Shown one piece after another: positions 11,801-21,709 of a stretch of DNA of 64,000 bases. Within the stretch, counting starts at the first letter, position 1, and each line of letters begins with the position of its first letter. Made by a program: the position numbers and the translations under genes. This DNA comes from Hibiscus mutabilis. Lineage: Eukaryota > Streptophyta > Magnoliopsida > Malvales > Malvaceae. Below the pieces are notes generated by a model. That model ran no database searches and had not been told where the DNA came from. It saw nothing but the letters and a program-made list of their open reading frames with translations. The stretch spans positions 16,952,202 to 17,016,201 of the forward strand of contig CM033738.1 of the NCBI GenBank assembly GCA_019671005.1. The letters are read 5' to 3'.

Positions 11801-13427
11801 GATTCACATCTGTTGAGAGGTGGTTTGTCGCCCAAAGCATCTTGGTGGGCTGGGGGTAGTCGACTTAAGGCTTCGGAACTTATCCTTGTTATCTAAAAGG
11901 GTGTGGTGTTATGCCATGGAACCCAAATCATTGTGGCGTGTTTTGATTGATAGAAATATGTTCTTAGTTCGCTGGTGTGGAAATTTAATTGTAAGCAAAA
12001 GTCGAGGATGTCGGTTGTTTGGTATAACATTGTTTCAGTCCAGAAAAGGGTTGAGGTCGACCGGTTCATGAGAGTTGAAAATTTCTCGTGGCTTGTTGGA
12101 GATGGTTCTACTGTACTTTTTTTGGCATGAGAAATGGTGCTCGGATGTGCCACTTAGTAGGATCTTTCTGCGTCTCTTTCGTCTTACGTCAAACAAATTG
12201 GCTATGGTGAAGGATTATTGTGTTCAGTTTGGTTTTAATCACAGCTGGTGGGGCGAGTTCTTTACAAGGGAATTAAGGTCCTTTGTAATAAATCAACTAC
12301 AAAAGCTTCGTGCAATGGTGGAACCGATTATTTTTTCAACTAAGGTGCTGGATCGTTTGGTATGACAACAAGAGGAGGCTGGTTCTTTTAGTGTCAAATG
12401 TTTGATGTCACTCATGACTTCTTTTGACATTAATTTTGATTACCTTCATGCATTTTTCAATTGGAAGATTGCGGTACCACCTAAAGTACAGTGTTTTTAT
12501 GGTTTGCTATGAGGCGTCGACTACCTACACTTTGTTTTTTTACAAGCAAGCAATATTCAAATTAATGATGCGGCAGTGCATTGTATATGGTGTTTATAGG
12601 GTTTTGATGAAATGGATCATATTTTATATTCTTGTCCTTTTATATAGAGGGTATGGTTCTTGTTTCTATAATGGTGGTGTTTGGAGATTGCATTGTCTAT
12701 GGCTTTTGAAGATTTCCTACACCAGTGCTCCATGGTTTCTTTCCGGGGGTGGTTTGGCACCGGTGGTTAGCGAGCTGTTATGCGGCTTTATGGTAGATGT
12801 GGATTGCAAGGAATGATAGGGTATTCAATGGCAAAAACTATTCTGAGGAAAAGCTATTTTTTTTATCCAATTACGGTCTTTCTATTGGCTTACAGCTACA
12901 GTAGAGTCGGTTGATATTTTGGAAGCAAATTGGTGGTCTTGTCCGTGGGAGTTTGTGGGTGTGTTGACCAAGAGTAGACCTCGGCATAGGGTTCAATGGG
13001 AAGTACTTCATCCGGGTACTTTAAAATTAAGTGTGGATGGCTTGATACAAGGTGAGACGCGACGAGCTGGTTGTGGGGTGTTTTGCGTGACCATTTAGGA
13101 ATGATTCGTGTTGTCTTTTCGGGCCCTTTGGGTAACATGGAAATAGCCAAGGCGGAGGTGTGTGACATAGCTCATGCTTTGCTATTTTTGTCACATTTCA
13201 AATGGAGCCAGGATTTCTTAATTGTGGTGGAGTCGGACTCTATTGTCGTGATCTCTTGGGTCATACATTGGGAACGTCAGCCTTGGCATTTATGGTCTTG
13301 GTTTCAAAAAAATGACGATTTATGTGCTTCCTTGAATTGTGTAGAATTTCATCATATTAATCATGAAGCTAATAGTGTTGCGAATGCTCTGGCGAAGAAT
13401 GGTGTTGCTCGGGTAGTGTGGTTTTAA
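11801..13427 (+). pseudogene. L1 ORF2: C-terminal region with zf-RVT-like part and RNase H
   Basis: 11820-12060 reads RPKHLGGLGVVDLRLRN, the conserved stretch after the RT in plant L1s. 12075-12800 matches the variable region leading to the zf-RVT zinc-binding segment, with frameshifts. 13020-13427 is the RNase H domain: LSVDG, GCGVF, EIAKAEVCDIAHAL, VVESDSIVVI, HINHEANSVANALAK. The last stretch is open for 118 codons and ends at the natural ORF2 stop. A plant RNase H tail is typical of plant L1 lineages. Confidence 0.75.
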
Positions 13428-13621
13428 GATTGTGCGTAAGGTAGGGCTATTTGGCATTGTCTTTTGTTTGGCTTTTGTATCGTGTCTTGTTCGCTTTTGT
13501 ATTCATACTATTATGTGTACTCTCTTCTTCTGACTAAGTTTAGGGTTTTTTAATGAGGCACATAACGATATTTGTTTGTATGGTGTTTTTTCTAATAAAA
13601 CCATACTTACCGATAAAAAAG
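13428..13621 (+). other. L1 3' UTR and A-rich tail
   Basis: T/G-rich 3' UTR ending aataaaaccatacttaccga followed by taaaaaag, the end of the LINE. The poly(A) is very short, consistent with age. Confidence 0.7.
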
Positions 13622-13637
13622 ACGATTAACAATTGAT
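13622..13637. repeat. L1 target-site duplication, right copy
   Basis: acgattaacaattgat, partner of 3713-3728. Confidence 0.8.
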
Positions 13638-14053
13638 TCAGTCAAAAGAACTTTGGTGGAATTTCGGCGGAGAGTCAACCACGAATTCACGAACCCTAAA
13701 GTGTGATTAAACAATAGTTTCCCCAAATTTCGTGAAGATGAAAGAACCAAATCGATTATAGGATAAAAATTGAACAGGGATTTAGGGTAAATTGGGGTTG
13801 ATTTGGGGAAAGTGAGTTTTATTAAATGGTTTTTTAATAATATTATACAGTTTATTTTATTTTTTTTATTAATTTAGATTTTCTTTCTAAAAATAAAAAA
13901 GAAAATAAATCGGGTGATGTGGCGCAATCTCATTGGTTAAGATGGTTTTTAAACGACATAAACTTTAGGGGAAGAAAGCTCAAAAACTACTTTAAGTATC
14001 AAGTTGGGAAAAGTGGTAAACGTTAGGGGGGCAAATTATACATTAAGCCTTAA
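13638..14053 (-). mobile_element. MULE right end (5' side of its minus-strand gene)
   Basis: Continuation of the MULE after the L1. A GC-poor stretch is followed by phrases such as tggcgcaatctcattgg and a terminal block gggggcaaattatacatta. Read on the minus strand this is the style of a plant MULE terminal inverted repeat. The opposite terminus is not in the window, so the repeat cannot be matched. Confidence 0.45.
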
Positions 14054-14311
14054 ATCAAACGAACTCAAATATCTTATAATAGAAATTTTGTATTTATAAA
14101 AAGTCAACAAACTTGTATGATCTTATTCACTAACTATCTATTAGTTAGTCATAATTACTATGAATTAGTAATATGAATTATAGACTAGAATTTAGAAGAA
14201 GAAAAACTAGAATTTATAATTTTTGAATGCCATACTTAACATAACAACATAATATATTTACTATAATTAAAATAATGGTAGATTGAAACAGGAAAATAGG
14301 ATAATGTTTAT

Positions 14312-14907
14312 TGTAACACCCTTAATGTATACTCGTAGACCGGATATACACTAAAAATGTTACAGAGTTGTTAAGAAAACTTGACTTGAAATTTTTTTAT
14401 ACCAACTTTATCTTATAGTTTAACCCATTTCTCGCTTTTGAATTAAAAAATACGTTAGTCTATTGTAGCTAGTTTTAACCCTGAGTTATTTTATAAAATT
14501 TATAAATGTGTTATTAAAATAAAAATATAATTCAAGGAGAAAACTATGTACCTTGCCTAGACCCTTTCTTGATTTTAAAATTTCTACGCAATTAGGGTTA
14601 AACTATTCTTAACTATATAAAAAATATAACTACTTATAGTAAACCATTTTCTATATCCATACATCTGTAATAATGCATAAACATATTATAAAATTGAGAT
14701 TACAATCGAATAATATAAGTCTCGTATGAAAAATTCGGGTAACACGAAAATGCCACTCTCGAGGGTGAGGTATTCATTTACGGGGTTAACTTACACAACT
14801 TTTAAAAATTACACTTTGGTCCCTGAACTTTTCCAAAGTTCACACTTTAACCCCTAAACTTTTAAAAATTACATTTTAGTCACTAGTCCAAAAATTGGGA
14901 TATTACA
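14312..14907 (-). mobile_element. Gypsy A 3' LTR, internally deleted (596 bp)
   Basis: Both LTR termini are intact. The left 390 bp match 17948-18340 and the right ~220 bp match 27680-27887. The junction after gagattaca skips about 3.46 kb that the other LTR retains. Confidence 0.85.
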
Positions 14908-14920
14908 ATTCTTCCCCCTT
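14908..14920 (-). other. Gypsy A polypurine tract
   Basis: attcttccccctt on the + strand, that is aagggggaagaat on the element strand, directly before LTR TGTAATATCCC. Primes plus-strand DNA synthesis. Confidence 0.75.
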
Positions 14921-15099
14921 AAGAAAATTCTTCCTCGAATTTTCAACATTTACTCATTTCAAACAACTTTGATTCTGCTTATTCATTCTCTCTTAAATTT
15001 CCCAAATTACTTTCTCTACTTTATGATTTCTCCAGAGGACTTTAACCAGTAAAATTTTCTTGTCCCTTAATTATTCTACTTTGTATGCTAGGATTTTCA

Positions 15100-15640
15100 C
15101 TAGTTCTTCTTTATATGTTAAACCTGGTTGCAATTCAATCTCCTCATAAGTAATTTACATGTGAAGAATCCGATCAATACCTCCAAAGCATGAATATGTG
15201 AAACATATAATGAATCTTACTCATATCCGGAGGTAGTGCCAGTTGGTAAGCCACTGGTCCAACTCTTTTTAAACTTCATATAGCCCAATAAATCTGGGAC
15301 TAAACTTCCCTTTCCGCCCGAACCTTAGTACTTTCTTCCAAAGAGAAACCTTTAGGAACACTTTTTCTCTAACTTCATATTCAATATCCCTTTTCTTCTT
15401 ATTTGCATAGGCCTTTTTGTCAATTCACAGAAGCCTTAAAATTTTGCTGAATAATCTTTACTTTATCCTTCATGTCTTATGTTAATTCAACTCCTCAACC
15501 TTTGAGTTATTCTACATATTTCGATCATGTAACTCGGATCAATTAAAAGAAGTTCAGCATTTTCTTGCATATGCCACCTTGATACTTGTTTGATAACTAT
15601 TACTATAAGCAAGTTTGCTTAAGAGCAAGTACTTTTCTCA
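15100..15640 (-). pseudogene. Gypsy A integrase C-terminal region, decayed
   Basis: On the minus strand a chromovirus-style block can be read: EYEVREKVFLKVS, LRFGRKGKFSPRFIG, then a broken stretch around 15225-15260. It is the part between the integrase core and the chromodomain. Stops and shifts are frequent and no chromodomain is legible. Confidence 0.6.
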
Positions 15641-16413
15641 TGATCCCGCAAACTCAATTACACAAGCTCGTAACATATCCTCCAGAATCTGTATGATCCG
15701 CTCAGACTGTTCATCTGTTTGCGAATGAAAAACTGTACTAAAATTTAATTTAGTACCTAAAGATTCAATTAACATACCCCAATACCTTGAAGTAAACCTT
15801 GGGTCTCTGTCTGACACTATCAATGTTGAGACACCATGTAGTCTTAGTATCTCTCGAACATAAAGTTATGCATATTTATTCAGCGAGTAATCCATTCAAA
15901 CTGGAATAAAGTAAGCAAACTTTGTCAAAAACATATACTTTACCTCAGTAATATAATCAACCATTTGACTTAATTTCATAATCATGTACTTTCCTAGTTT
16001 CAACTTATATCCTATTTTCAAGTCATCTTTCATCCATAGACTGCAAATCCTTGAATTGATCCAATATAGTTGACTTTAATTGACATTCTACTGTTAGGGA
16101 AGCATCTCGTCCTTCAGACAATGTCTTTTGGCTAAAAGTATCAGTCATTACATCTAACCTTCCCAGGTTCATCGATAACCACATCATGTGTTGATTAGTT
16201 CCTTTCATAAATTTTGAGCTACCTTGATCCATAAGCTATGACACGACCTTCCTGCATCAACACGCAACTTAAACCATAAAGAAATACATCATTGTACAAA
16301 GTATATTCTTTTCCTGGTTTTAGTTGAATTAGAACTAGTGTTTCAGTTAGAACTTTCTTTAATCTTTCAAAACTTTCCTGACAACTAGAACTCACATTTA
16401 GAAAGCTTAACAT
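15638..16413 (-). pseudogene. Gypsy A integrase core and RNase H fragments
   Basis: 15638-15823 reads as part of the integrase core: MIVSDRDPRFTSRYWGML with the second catalytic Asp, then FHSQTDEQSERIIQILED with the catalytic Glu. 16219-16413 is the RNase H start: ESFERLKKVLTETLVLI, YTLYNDVFLYGLSCVLMQ, GRVIAYGSR. The zinc-binding part and first integrase Asp are missing or unreadable between them. Dead fragments of the pol gene. Confidence 0.7.
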
Positions 16414-16990
16414 AAAGCTGCTAATCTCTTAAAGTTTGTAGTACCGCTTGAAGATAGTAGTCATGTTCAGCTTCGGTCTTCGAATAAACCAAAATATCAT
16501 CTATGAAGACCACAACAAACTGATTCAAATAGGGTTGGAATACCCTATTCATTAGATCCATGAATACAGCAAGGGCATTCTTCAGTTCAAAAAGGAATTA
16601 CCAAAAACTCGTAATGTCCATAACGAGTTCTGAATCCTGTCTTTGATACATTTTCTTCCTTAATCTTGAGCTAATAATAATCCTGATCGAAGATCTGTCT
16701 TTTAAAAAAATACTACTGCGTCTTTAAACTGATCAAATAAATCCTTGATAGGGGATACTTATTCTTAATGGTTACTTTATTTCATTGTCGATAATATATA
16801 CATAATCGTAGGGAACCCTCATTCTTCTTTACAGATAACATCAGAGCACCCCATGGTGATACACTCAATTGAATGTAACCCCGGTCTAACAATTCTTGTA
16901 ATTGAGCCTTTAGTTCCCTTAACTCAGTTGGTGTCATCCTATATAGTACCATTGATATCGACTCAGTTCTAGGATAAAAATTAATCACAA
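16414..16990 (-). pseudogene. Gypsy A reverse transcriptase fragments
   Basis: 16782-16988 carries the RT entry motif: YRMTPTELRELKAQLQELLD, then SPWGALMLSVKK and LCIYYRQ. Near 16440-16560, minus-strand text corresponds to the fingers/palm region, including [19 protein letters not shown] words with the catalytic DD near 16500. Frameshifts separate the pieces. Confidence 0.7.
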
Positions 16991-17930
16991 ATTATATTTC
17001 CCTATCCGGAGGTAATCCTGATAACTCACCTGGAAATATATTAGGAAATTTCCTTTACAGTCAGGATGTCTTCAATCTTTTTAGGCAACTTTTTTGTATC
17101 TTCCATACAAACCAAACATGTTTCATATCCATTGTATAACAGTCTTTGAGCTGTCGTTACAGAAATTACTGACTCTAAACAGTCAGTTTTTTCTTCCACC
17201 GGGTTATTTCAAAACCATCGGGTCCTTGAAATACTAACATTTTCTTCTTACATTTCACATATGCATCATATACATATAACCAATCCATTCCAAGAATGAC
17301 TTCAATTTCATGGAATGGAAGTTCCATTAAATCAATCGGGAACTTAATTCCTTGAATTTTCTAACGAACCTTTCTTCGTGCTACTATCTTAGTACCAATA
17401 TATATATATATATATATATTAATCAAACTCGAATCAATTAAAACAAGTATAGGTTCTCTCCATAGTCTTCGCTCTGTTCATAGCCTCTTGGAAGTTTGAT
17501 AAGTTCATGCCCAATATAATCTCCTTGGGCCCTAGACGAAGCTTCTCTATAAACCATTCACATCGAGACCTTTTGATTGACATCCATTTAACCGCGTACC
17601 AACTCAGTCTATTAAAATCTAACTCGTACTCATAAACAGTATGAGTACCTTATTCAAACTTAGGACGGCTATAACATTTTTCTTTTAACTAGTTGTCAGC
17701 ATACTGGACTTTAAACATTCTTCTTTCTTTTTTTGATTCCCATAATTAAACATTTATTGCCGTCCATCAATACTTAATATCATCTATTTCTACTGAAACT
17801 TATTCATGTTATAAAGTAACATAATCAAGTTACACAGTAGTACATCAGTAACATTGACATACTAGGGGCATGCATTTAATAACAAGTCTCTTTTGACCCG
17901 GTTTAATCTCCAGAATTGGCTAAACCTATA
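16991..17930 (-). pseudogene. Gypsy A protease and gag remnants
   Basis: 17215-17350 reads on the minus strand as the protease end (ELPFHEIEVILGMDWL, then a CKKKMLVFQGPDG-like run). 17460-17600 resembles the gag body (FIEKLRLGPKEIILGMNLSNF). A TA dinucleotide run (17398-17420) interrupts. Everything is broken, and gag is far shorter than a working 300-400-residue protein. Confidence 0.55.
17398..17420. repeat. (TA)n microsatellite
   Basis: About eleven uninterrupted TA units inside the decayed protease/gag region. Confidence 0.9.
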
Positions 17931-17942
17931 GCTCTGATACCA
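17931..17942 (-). other. Gypsy A primer-binding site (tRNA-iMet)
   Basis: gctctgatacca on the + strand, that is TGGTATCAGAGC on the element strand, five bases inside the LTR edge at 17948. Complementary to the 3' end of initiator tRNA-Met. Confidence 0.88.
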
Positions 17943-17947
17943 ATAAA

Positions 17948-18745
17948 TGTAACACCATTAACGTATACTCGTAGACCGAATATACACTAGAGATGTTACA
18001 AAGTTGTTAAGAAAACTTGACTGGAATTTTTTTATACCAACTTTATCTTATAGTTTAACCCCTTTCTCGGTTTTGAATTAAAAACTACATTAGTCTATTG
18101 CAGCTAATTTTTACTCTAAATTGTTTTATAAAATTTATAAATATGTTATTAAAATAAAAATATAATTTAGGGAGAAAACTATCTACTATGCCTAGACCCT
18201 TTCTTGATTTTTAAATTTCTACGCGATTAGGATTAAACTATTCTGAACTATATCGAAAATATAACTACTTATAGTAAACCATTTTCTATATCATACATCT
18301 GTAATAGTGCATAAACATATTATAAAATTGAGATTACAAAACAATTTGTCTCTTTAAATCCACTACATATATGTACATGCCCACTAGACATCAAACTTAT
18401 AATTTAAGATGTACGTACCGTGATTACTAATGTAACTTGATTTTTCCAAATTAATAGCTCCTTCTTGTCATTCTACTTGGGAGAACCTATGTGTGAAATA
18501 ACACACGCTTAGTACGAACTTAGTGAAGCAATAATCTTATTTAATAAACATAAAGTGAATTAATATTTATCACATGATATCATATCAAGTTCTTTACCTA
18601 AGATAGGATAGTACTATCGAGGTTTCCATAGTCACTAGATATTCATGTGCATGTCATAAATTCCTAAATTAATCATGGTTCCAGTACTCTATCATCATAA
18701 AGCAAGTCATATACATGGTATAATTCACATAAGCAACATGATACA
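17948..18745 (-). mobile_element. Gypsy A 5' LTR, left part
   Basis: The first 390 bp match the other LTR. The remainder (18340-18745) is present only here. Its last 40 bp enter the 18-bp minisatellite, where the nested element inserted after ATACA (18741-18745). Confidence 0.85.
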
Positions 18746-18960
18746 TGATAAGTGTTCAAAAGTACTATTTTTATTACCCTTTTACTCATATTATTGTTAG
18801 ACTTAAGCTCATAATAGTTGCATAATTAGTCATTCATGCATTAATTCATGTTTCTTTCCACCGTTGAGCTTGATTACATAACTTGGTGATTTTTGTGGAA
18901 AAAGATGCTGCTTTGGTGTGTTTTTGTGTGTGTATGTGCAGGATCACTTGCCAAAGCAAT

Positions 18961-19055
18961 GCCGAGCTAGTTGCCAGGGCAATGCATGAAGGATATGCCG
19001 AGCTAGTTGCCAGGGCAATGCATGAAGGAGACGCCGAGCCAGTTGCCATGGCAAT
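18961..19055 (+). repeat. 36-bp tandem repeat carrying TTGCC-NN-GGCAA palindromes (5' LTR)
   Basis: Unit gccgagctagttgccagggc plus aatgcatgaaggatat, repeated about 2.6 times. Palindrome cores are at 18971-18982, 19007-19018 and 19043-19054, exactly 36 bp apart. One frame reads ELVARAMHEG repeats; the reverse strand reads LPWQLAR repeats. Copy in the 3' LTR at about 23325-23419. Confidence 0.9.
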
Positions 19056-19298
19056 TGTCGACAAAGAGAAGATGCAATAGGGATGTCGAAATTGATGACT
19101 AGACAAGCCCAAGATGACGTGGAGCAAAGCCCAAACCCAAAGGAATTTGATTTCCATGCAGAGATTAAAGAAGAATTAAATTCCAAGAAGATAGGAGAAG
19201 TTCTAGTAGGAATACAATTATAATAAAGAATTATATTCTTTAAAGATAATTTAATTCCAACTCAAACTCCTCCTCAAAGAAGGACTTTGGCCTAGCCC

Positions 19299-19306
19299 TA
19301 TAAATA
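19299..19306 (+). promoter_or_regulatory. LTR TATA box
   Basis: tataaata in a GC-richer context (gccctataaataacaagg). The 3' LTR has the same at 23663-23670. Transcription would start about 30 bp downstream. Inferred from sequence only. Confidence 0.65.
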
Positions 19307-20277
19307 ACAAGGAGATTTCGACAATCCAGGGGGGAGAAAAAAAAGAGAGAAATTTCGACAAGAGAGCATTAGGGGAAATTTCGACTTCTTCTTCTTCTTC
19401 TTTGCTTCCATTAGATTCATGGTTTGGGGATTATTCTTTGTATATCTTTTGAACCCAACCATGAACTAACTTGATCGATTGGGGTTATTGTGTTTTGTTG
19501 TTGTGAGAAACAATTGGATTTTGTTTAGGTAATAAGAGTTTGCACTTTTCTATTCAAGGTTTACTCATTCTTGGCTTTTATTCTTGTTTGCGAGTGAATT
19601 GGGAGAGGATCTCGTAACTTCATCTATTTATCTAATATCGGGAGAGTTAGATTCAAGAAAGGAATGAGTATGGTCTTTATTCAATCTATTGATGATGAAG
19701 ATTAATCCGGCTTAGGAATAAGTTAAGGATTTCAACGGCTAAGAGGAGCGTAAGATTGGTTGTTTTTCACCCTTGATTCACGCAGGGATGTATTATCAAG
19801 GCATGCACAAGTAGCTAGAGTTTTGACTTAGGGATAAGAAGAAACCATTGAAGAACGCTCTGTCGAACCTTGAAGTTGCTGCCCAGACGCCCAAGTAGTT
19901 GCCCAACTAGTTGCCCAGGCAACCATCGATTAGTTGCCAAGGCAACCCCGTTGTGCAAGTTGCCACGGCAACTGAGTTGCCCGTGCACTCTTTTACCAAA
20001 ACGATCCAATCGGCTATCACACCTCAACTCACGATAACCTGGCCTATCTCTCTCTTTTTCTCTCATATTTTCTTTTACTTTATTGCTTTCTAGTTTAGTT
20101 ATTAGTTAAACTCCTATAATCCTTTAATTGTGTTTTTACTTTTCACAGTGCAGTAACTTAAGCAAAGTGGCCCAAACCAATCCCTGTGGAGACGATACTC
20201 GATACTCATATCACTTTATTACTTGCGACGTGTATACTTGCACAATTGCGTAGCACTTATCACACGCAACAAGTTTT

Positions 20278-20296
20278 TGGCGCCGTTGCCGGGGAT
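20278..20296 (+). other. Primer-binding site matching tRNA-Asp
   Basis: tggcgccgttgccggggat is complementary to the 3' end of plant tRNA-Asp(GTC) including CCA. It begins six bases after the LTR. This PBS is known from Athila/Tat-type gypsy elements and many non-autonomous relatives. Confidence 0.85.
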
Positions 20297-20392
20297 TGGC
20301 AATTGGTGTTAGTTGTTTTTGTTATTGCATTTTTTTCTCTTAGTTTTACTAACTTTTCTTTTTGTTTGTTTTATCAAAAAAAAAATTATTAG

Positions 20393-21709
20393 GTGCGCTA
20401 CAAGTTAAGGGACATCAACATGTCGGGAAATAAAAGTCGATATATTCGAGAGATGATGATGGAAGATATGAATCAATCCAATCAAGAGTTTCTTGCACCC
20501 TTTGATGATTACCTATACCAACCGAGAAAAGCCCAAAGAACTTATACCGTGGAAAAATCTTGTGCTATGTGTGGAGAACATCATGTGTTTGAAAATTGCC
20601 CTCACATTTTCGGTGCATATAACTACATGGAGGACCATAGAGGGAACCAACAGCAAAATTCTTCATGGTATGGTCAAAAAGCTCAAAATTTTTTTTACCA
20701 TAACAATTTTGCCGCAGCAACAGATATGCCATGGCAATGTAGTCCTTTTCAAGAGCATTCCAATTCCTCGGAGGAAACGTTACTAGCTTCCTTGGCTAGA
20801 CTTGACGGATCAATTGAAGAGATTCGAGAGCTATCAAAATCTATGCATACGAGGATAACTCAGTGGGATGCAACCTTAGGGGATTCAGAAGATCAATTGG
20901 GGAGATCCATATATGTCATGGATAACATGCACCAACAATTCACTCCTAGGGATATTGACGTCCCAAGGCAAGAGGATAAGGAGCAATGCAAAGAAAGCTC
21001 TCCGATGTGTGGGGAACAACTAGAACCTCAAAGTCAAGAGGATTCCAATGAAAGAGACTGCCCAACACATGATGAGCCTGAGCAACAAATTGCCTCGGCA
21101 ATGATTGAGAAGCCTGAACAGAGCAATGCCGCGACAACACTCAGTGAAGCTGAGAACAACAATACTACAACAATTTCTGAGGAACCTGATGCCCAGAAGG
21201 TTACAACGTTGATGTTGAAGCAAGAATGTGTAGATTGCTCTCATCTACAATTGCCACGGCAATTACATGACCACATGCAAGATCAACGAGATGATAATAC
21301 TTTGCCAATGGAATATGAGCAGGTAATAGTTGAACCTTTTGAATTCTTTAAAAACTCACCTCGTCCATTGCAGGTATGTCTTGAGGAACCGAGGTTGGTA
21401 GATTTGAAGCCATCGAAATCTCTACTGATGGAGATGTTTGAGAGGCCAAAAGAAAAAGATGTTTGGATTCATAAAGCTCTTCAGAAAATTGATTATTCTC
21501 TTGACTTAAAGCAAAATTTGACATCTGATTGCCACGGCAATTGGCTTGAGCAGCAATTGCCACGACAACAAAGGCTACATCCAACCATGATAGAAGTCGA
21601 CAAGAATGAGGTAATTGAATGGTTGAGAATGGATATAATTTTTTCTATTAATATATTTGTGCCTTCAGGAATAGTAGCAAGGTGGAGAGTATACATGGAC
21701 TATGTTTAA
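20393..21709 (+). CDS. Gag-like protein of the nested non-autonomous element
   Basis: Uninterrupted 438-codon frame; the Met at codon 10 (after gacatcaac) is an equally good start. Residues 57-69 form a CX2CX3HX4C zinc-knuckle-like motif (CAMCGEHHVFENC), close to the CCHC of gypsy gag. Residues 90-170 hold an Asn/Gln-rich stretch and a possible helix (LARLDGSIEEIRELSKSMH). The middle (180-300) is acidic and rich in Glu, Gln, Ser and Thr. No protease, RT or integrase motifs follow. TTGCC-NN-GGCAA palindromes inside the gene encode LPRQ or CHGN peptides. It probably packages element RNA with partner proteins. The gag homology is modest; another structural role is possible. Confidence 0.65.
   Translation: MRYKLRDINMSGNKSRYIREMMMEDMNQSNQEFLAPFDDYLYQPRKAQRTYTVEKSCAMCGEHHVFENCPHIFGAYNYMEDHRGNQQQNSSWYGQKAQNFFYHNNFAAATDMPWQCSPFQEHSNSSEETLLASLARLDGSIEEIRELSKSMHTRITQWDATLGDSEDQLGRSIYVMDNMHQQFTPRDIDVPRQEDKEQCKESSPMCGEQLEPQSQEDSNERDCPTHDEPEQQIASAMIEKPEQSNAATTLSEAENNNTTTISEEPDAQKVTTLMLKQECVDCSHLQLPRQLHDHMQDQRDDNTLPMEYEQVIVEPFEFFKNSPRPLQVCLEEPRLVDLKPSKSLLMEMFERPKEKDVWIHKALQKIDYSLDLKQNLTSDCHGNWLEQQLPRQQRLHPTMIEVDKNEVIEWLRMDIIFSINIFVPSGIVARWRVYMDYV

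Larger units (their letters stand above)
3729..13621 (+). mobile_element. L1-type LINE, near full length, split by a solo LTR
   Basis: Non-LTR retrotransposon flanked by a 16-bp TSD (3713-3728 and 13622-13637). It holds an ORF1 with an RRM, an ORF2 with endonuclease, reverse transcriptase and RNase H, and a short A-rich 3' tail (gataaaaaag). Removing the solo LTR and its GAAGA duplicate leaves about 6.0 kb, a normal length for plant L1 elements. Both ORFs contain many stops, so the copy is dead. Its 5' end starts only about 50 bp before the ORF1 homology, so a small 5' truncation is possible. Confidence 0.88.
2046..14053 (-). mobile_element. Mutator-like element (MULE), minus strand, interrupted by an L1
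   Basis: The transposase N-terminal part lies at 2080-3330 on the minus strand. The likely 5' end of the element is the stretch ending at about 14053. On the minus strand that end begins with a ggcttaatgtataatttgcc-like run followed by short phrases typical of plant MULE termini. The interior between 3729 and 13621 is a LINE insertion with TSDs, so the MULE pieces were contiguous before it. The catalytic half and the other terminus are missing, apparently lost where the LTR element at the left edge inserted. Family assignment rests on protein resemblance and terminus style only. Confidence 0.55.
18746..20271 (+). mobile_element. Nested element, 5' LTR (1526 bp)
   Basis: Starts TGATAAGTG and ends acgcaaca. 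The cacttatca just inside the end mirrors the first nine bases. Contains a 36-bp tandem repeat (18961-19055), a TATA box tataaata at 19299-19306, a ttc microsatellite (~19381-19402) and a second palindrome group at 19911-19971. Confidence 0.92.

Noticed and set aside
18883..19080. 65-codon frame with ELVARAMHEG repeats in the LTR, present again at 23247
   Set aside because: Explained by the 36-bp tandem repeat being a multiple of three; it sits upstream of the TATA box.
20278..20296. Possible tRNA gene fragment
   Set aside because: Only the 3' 18-19 bases match tRNA-Asp, on the complementary strand and next to an LTR; it is a primer-binding site.
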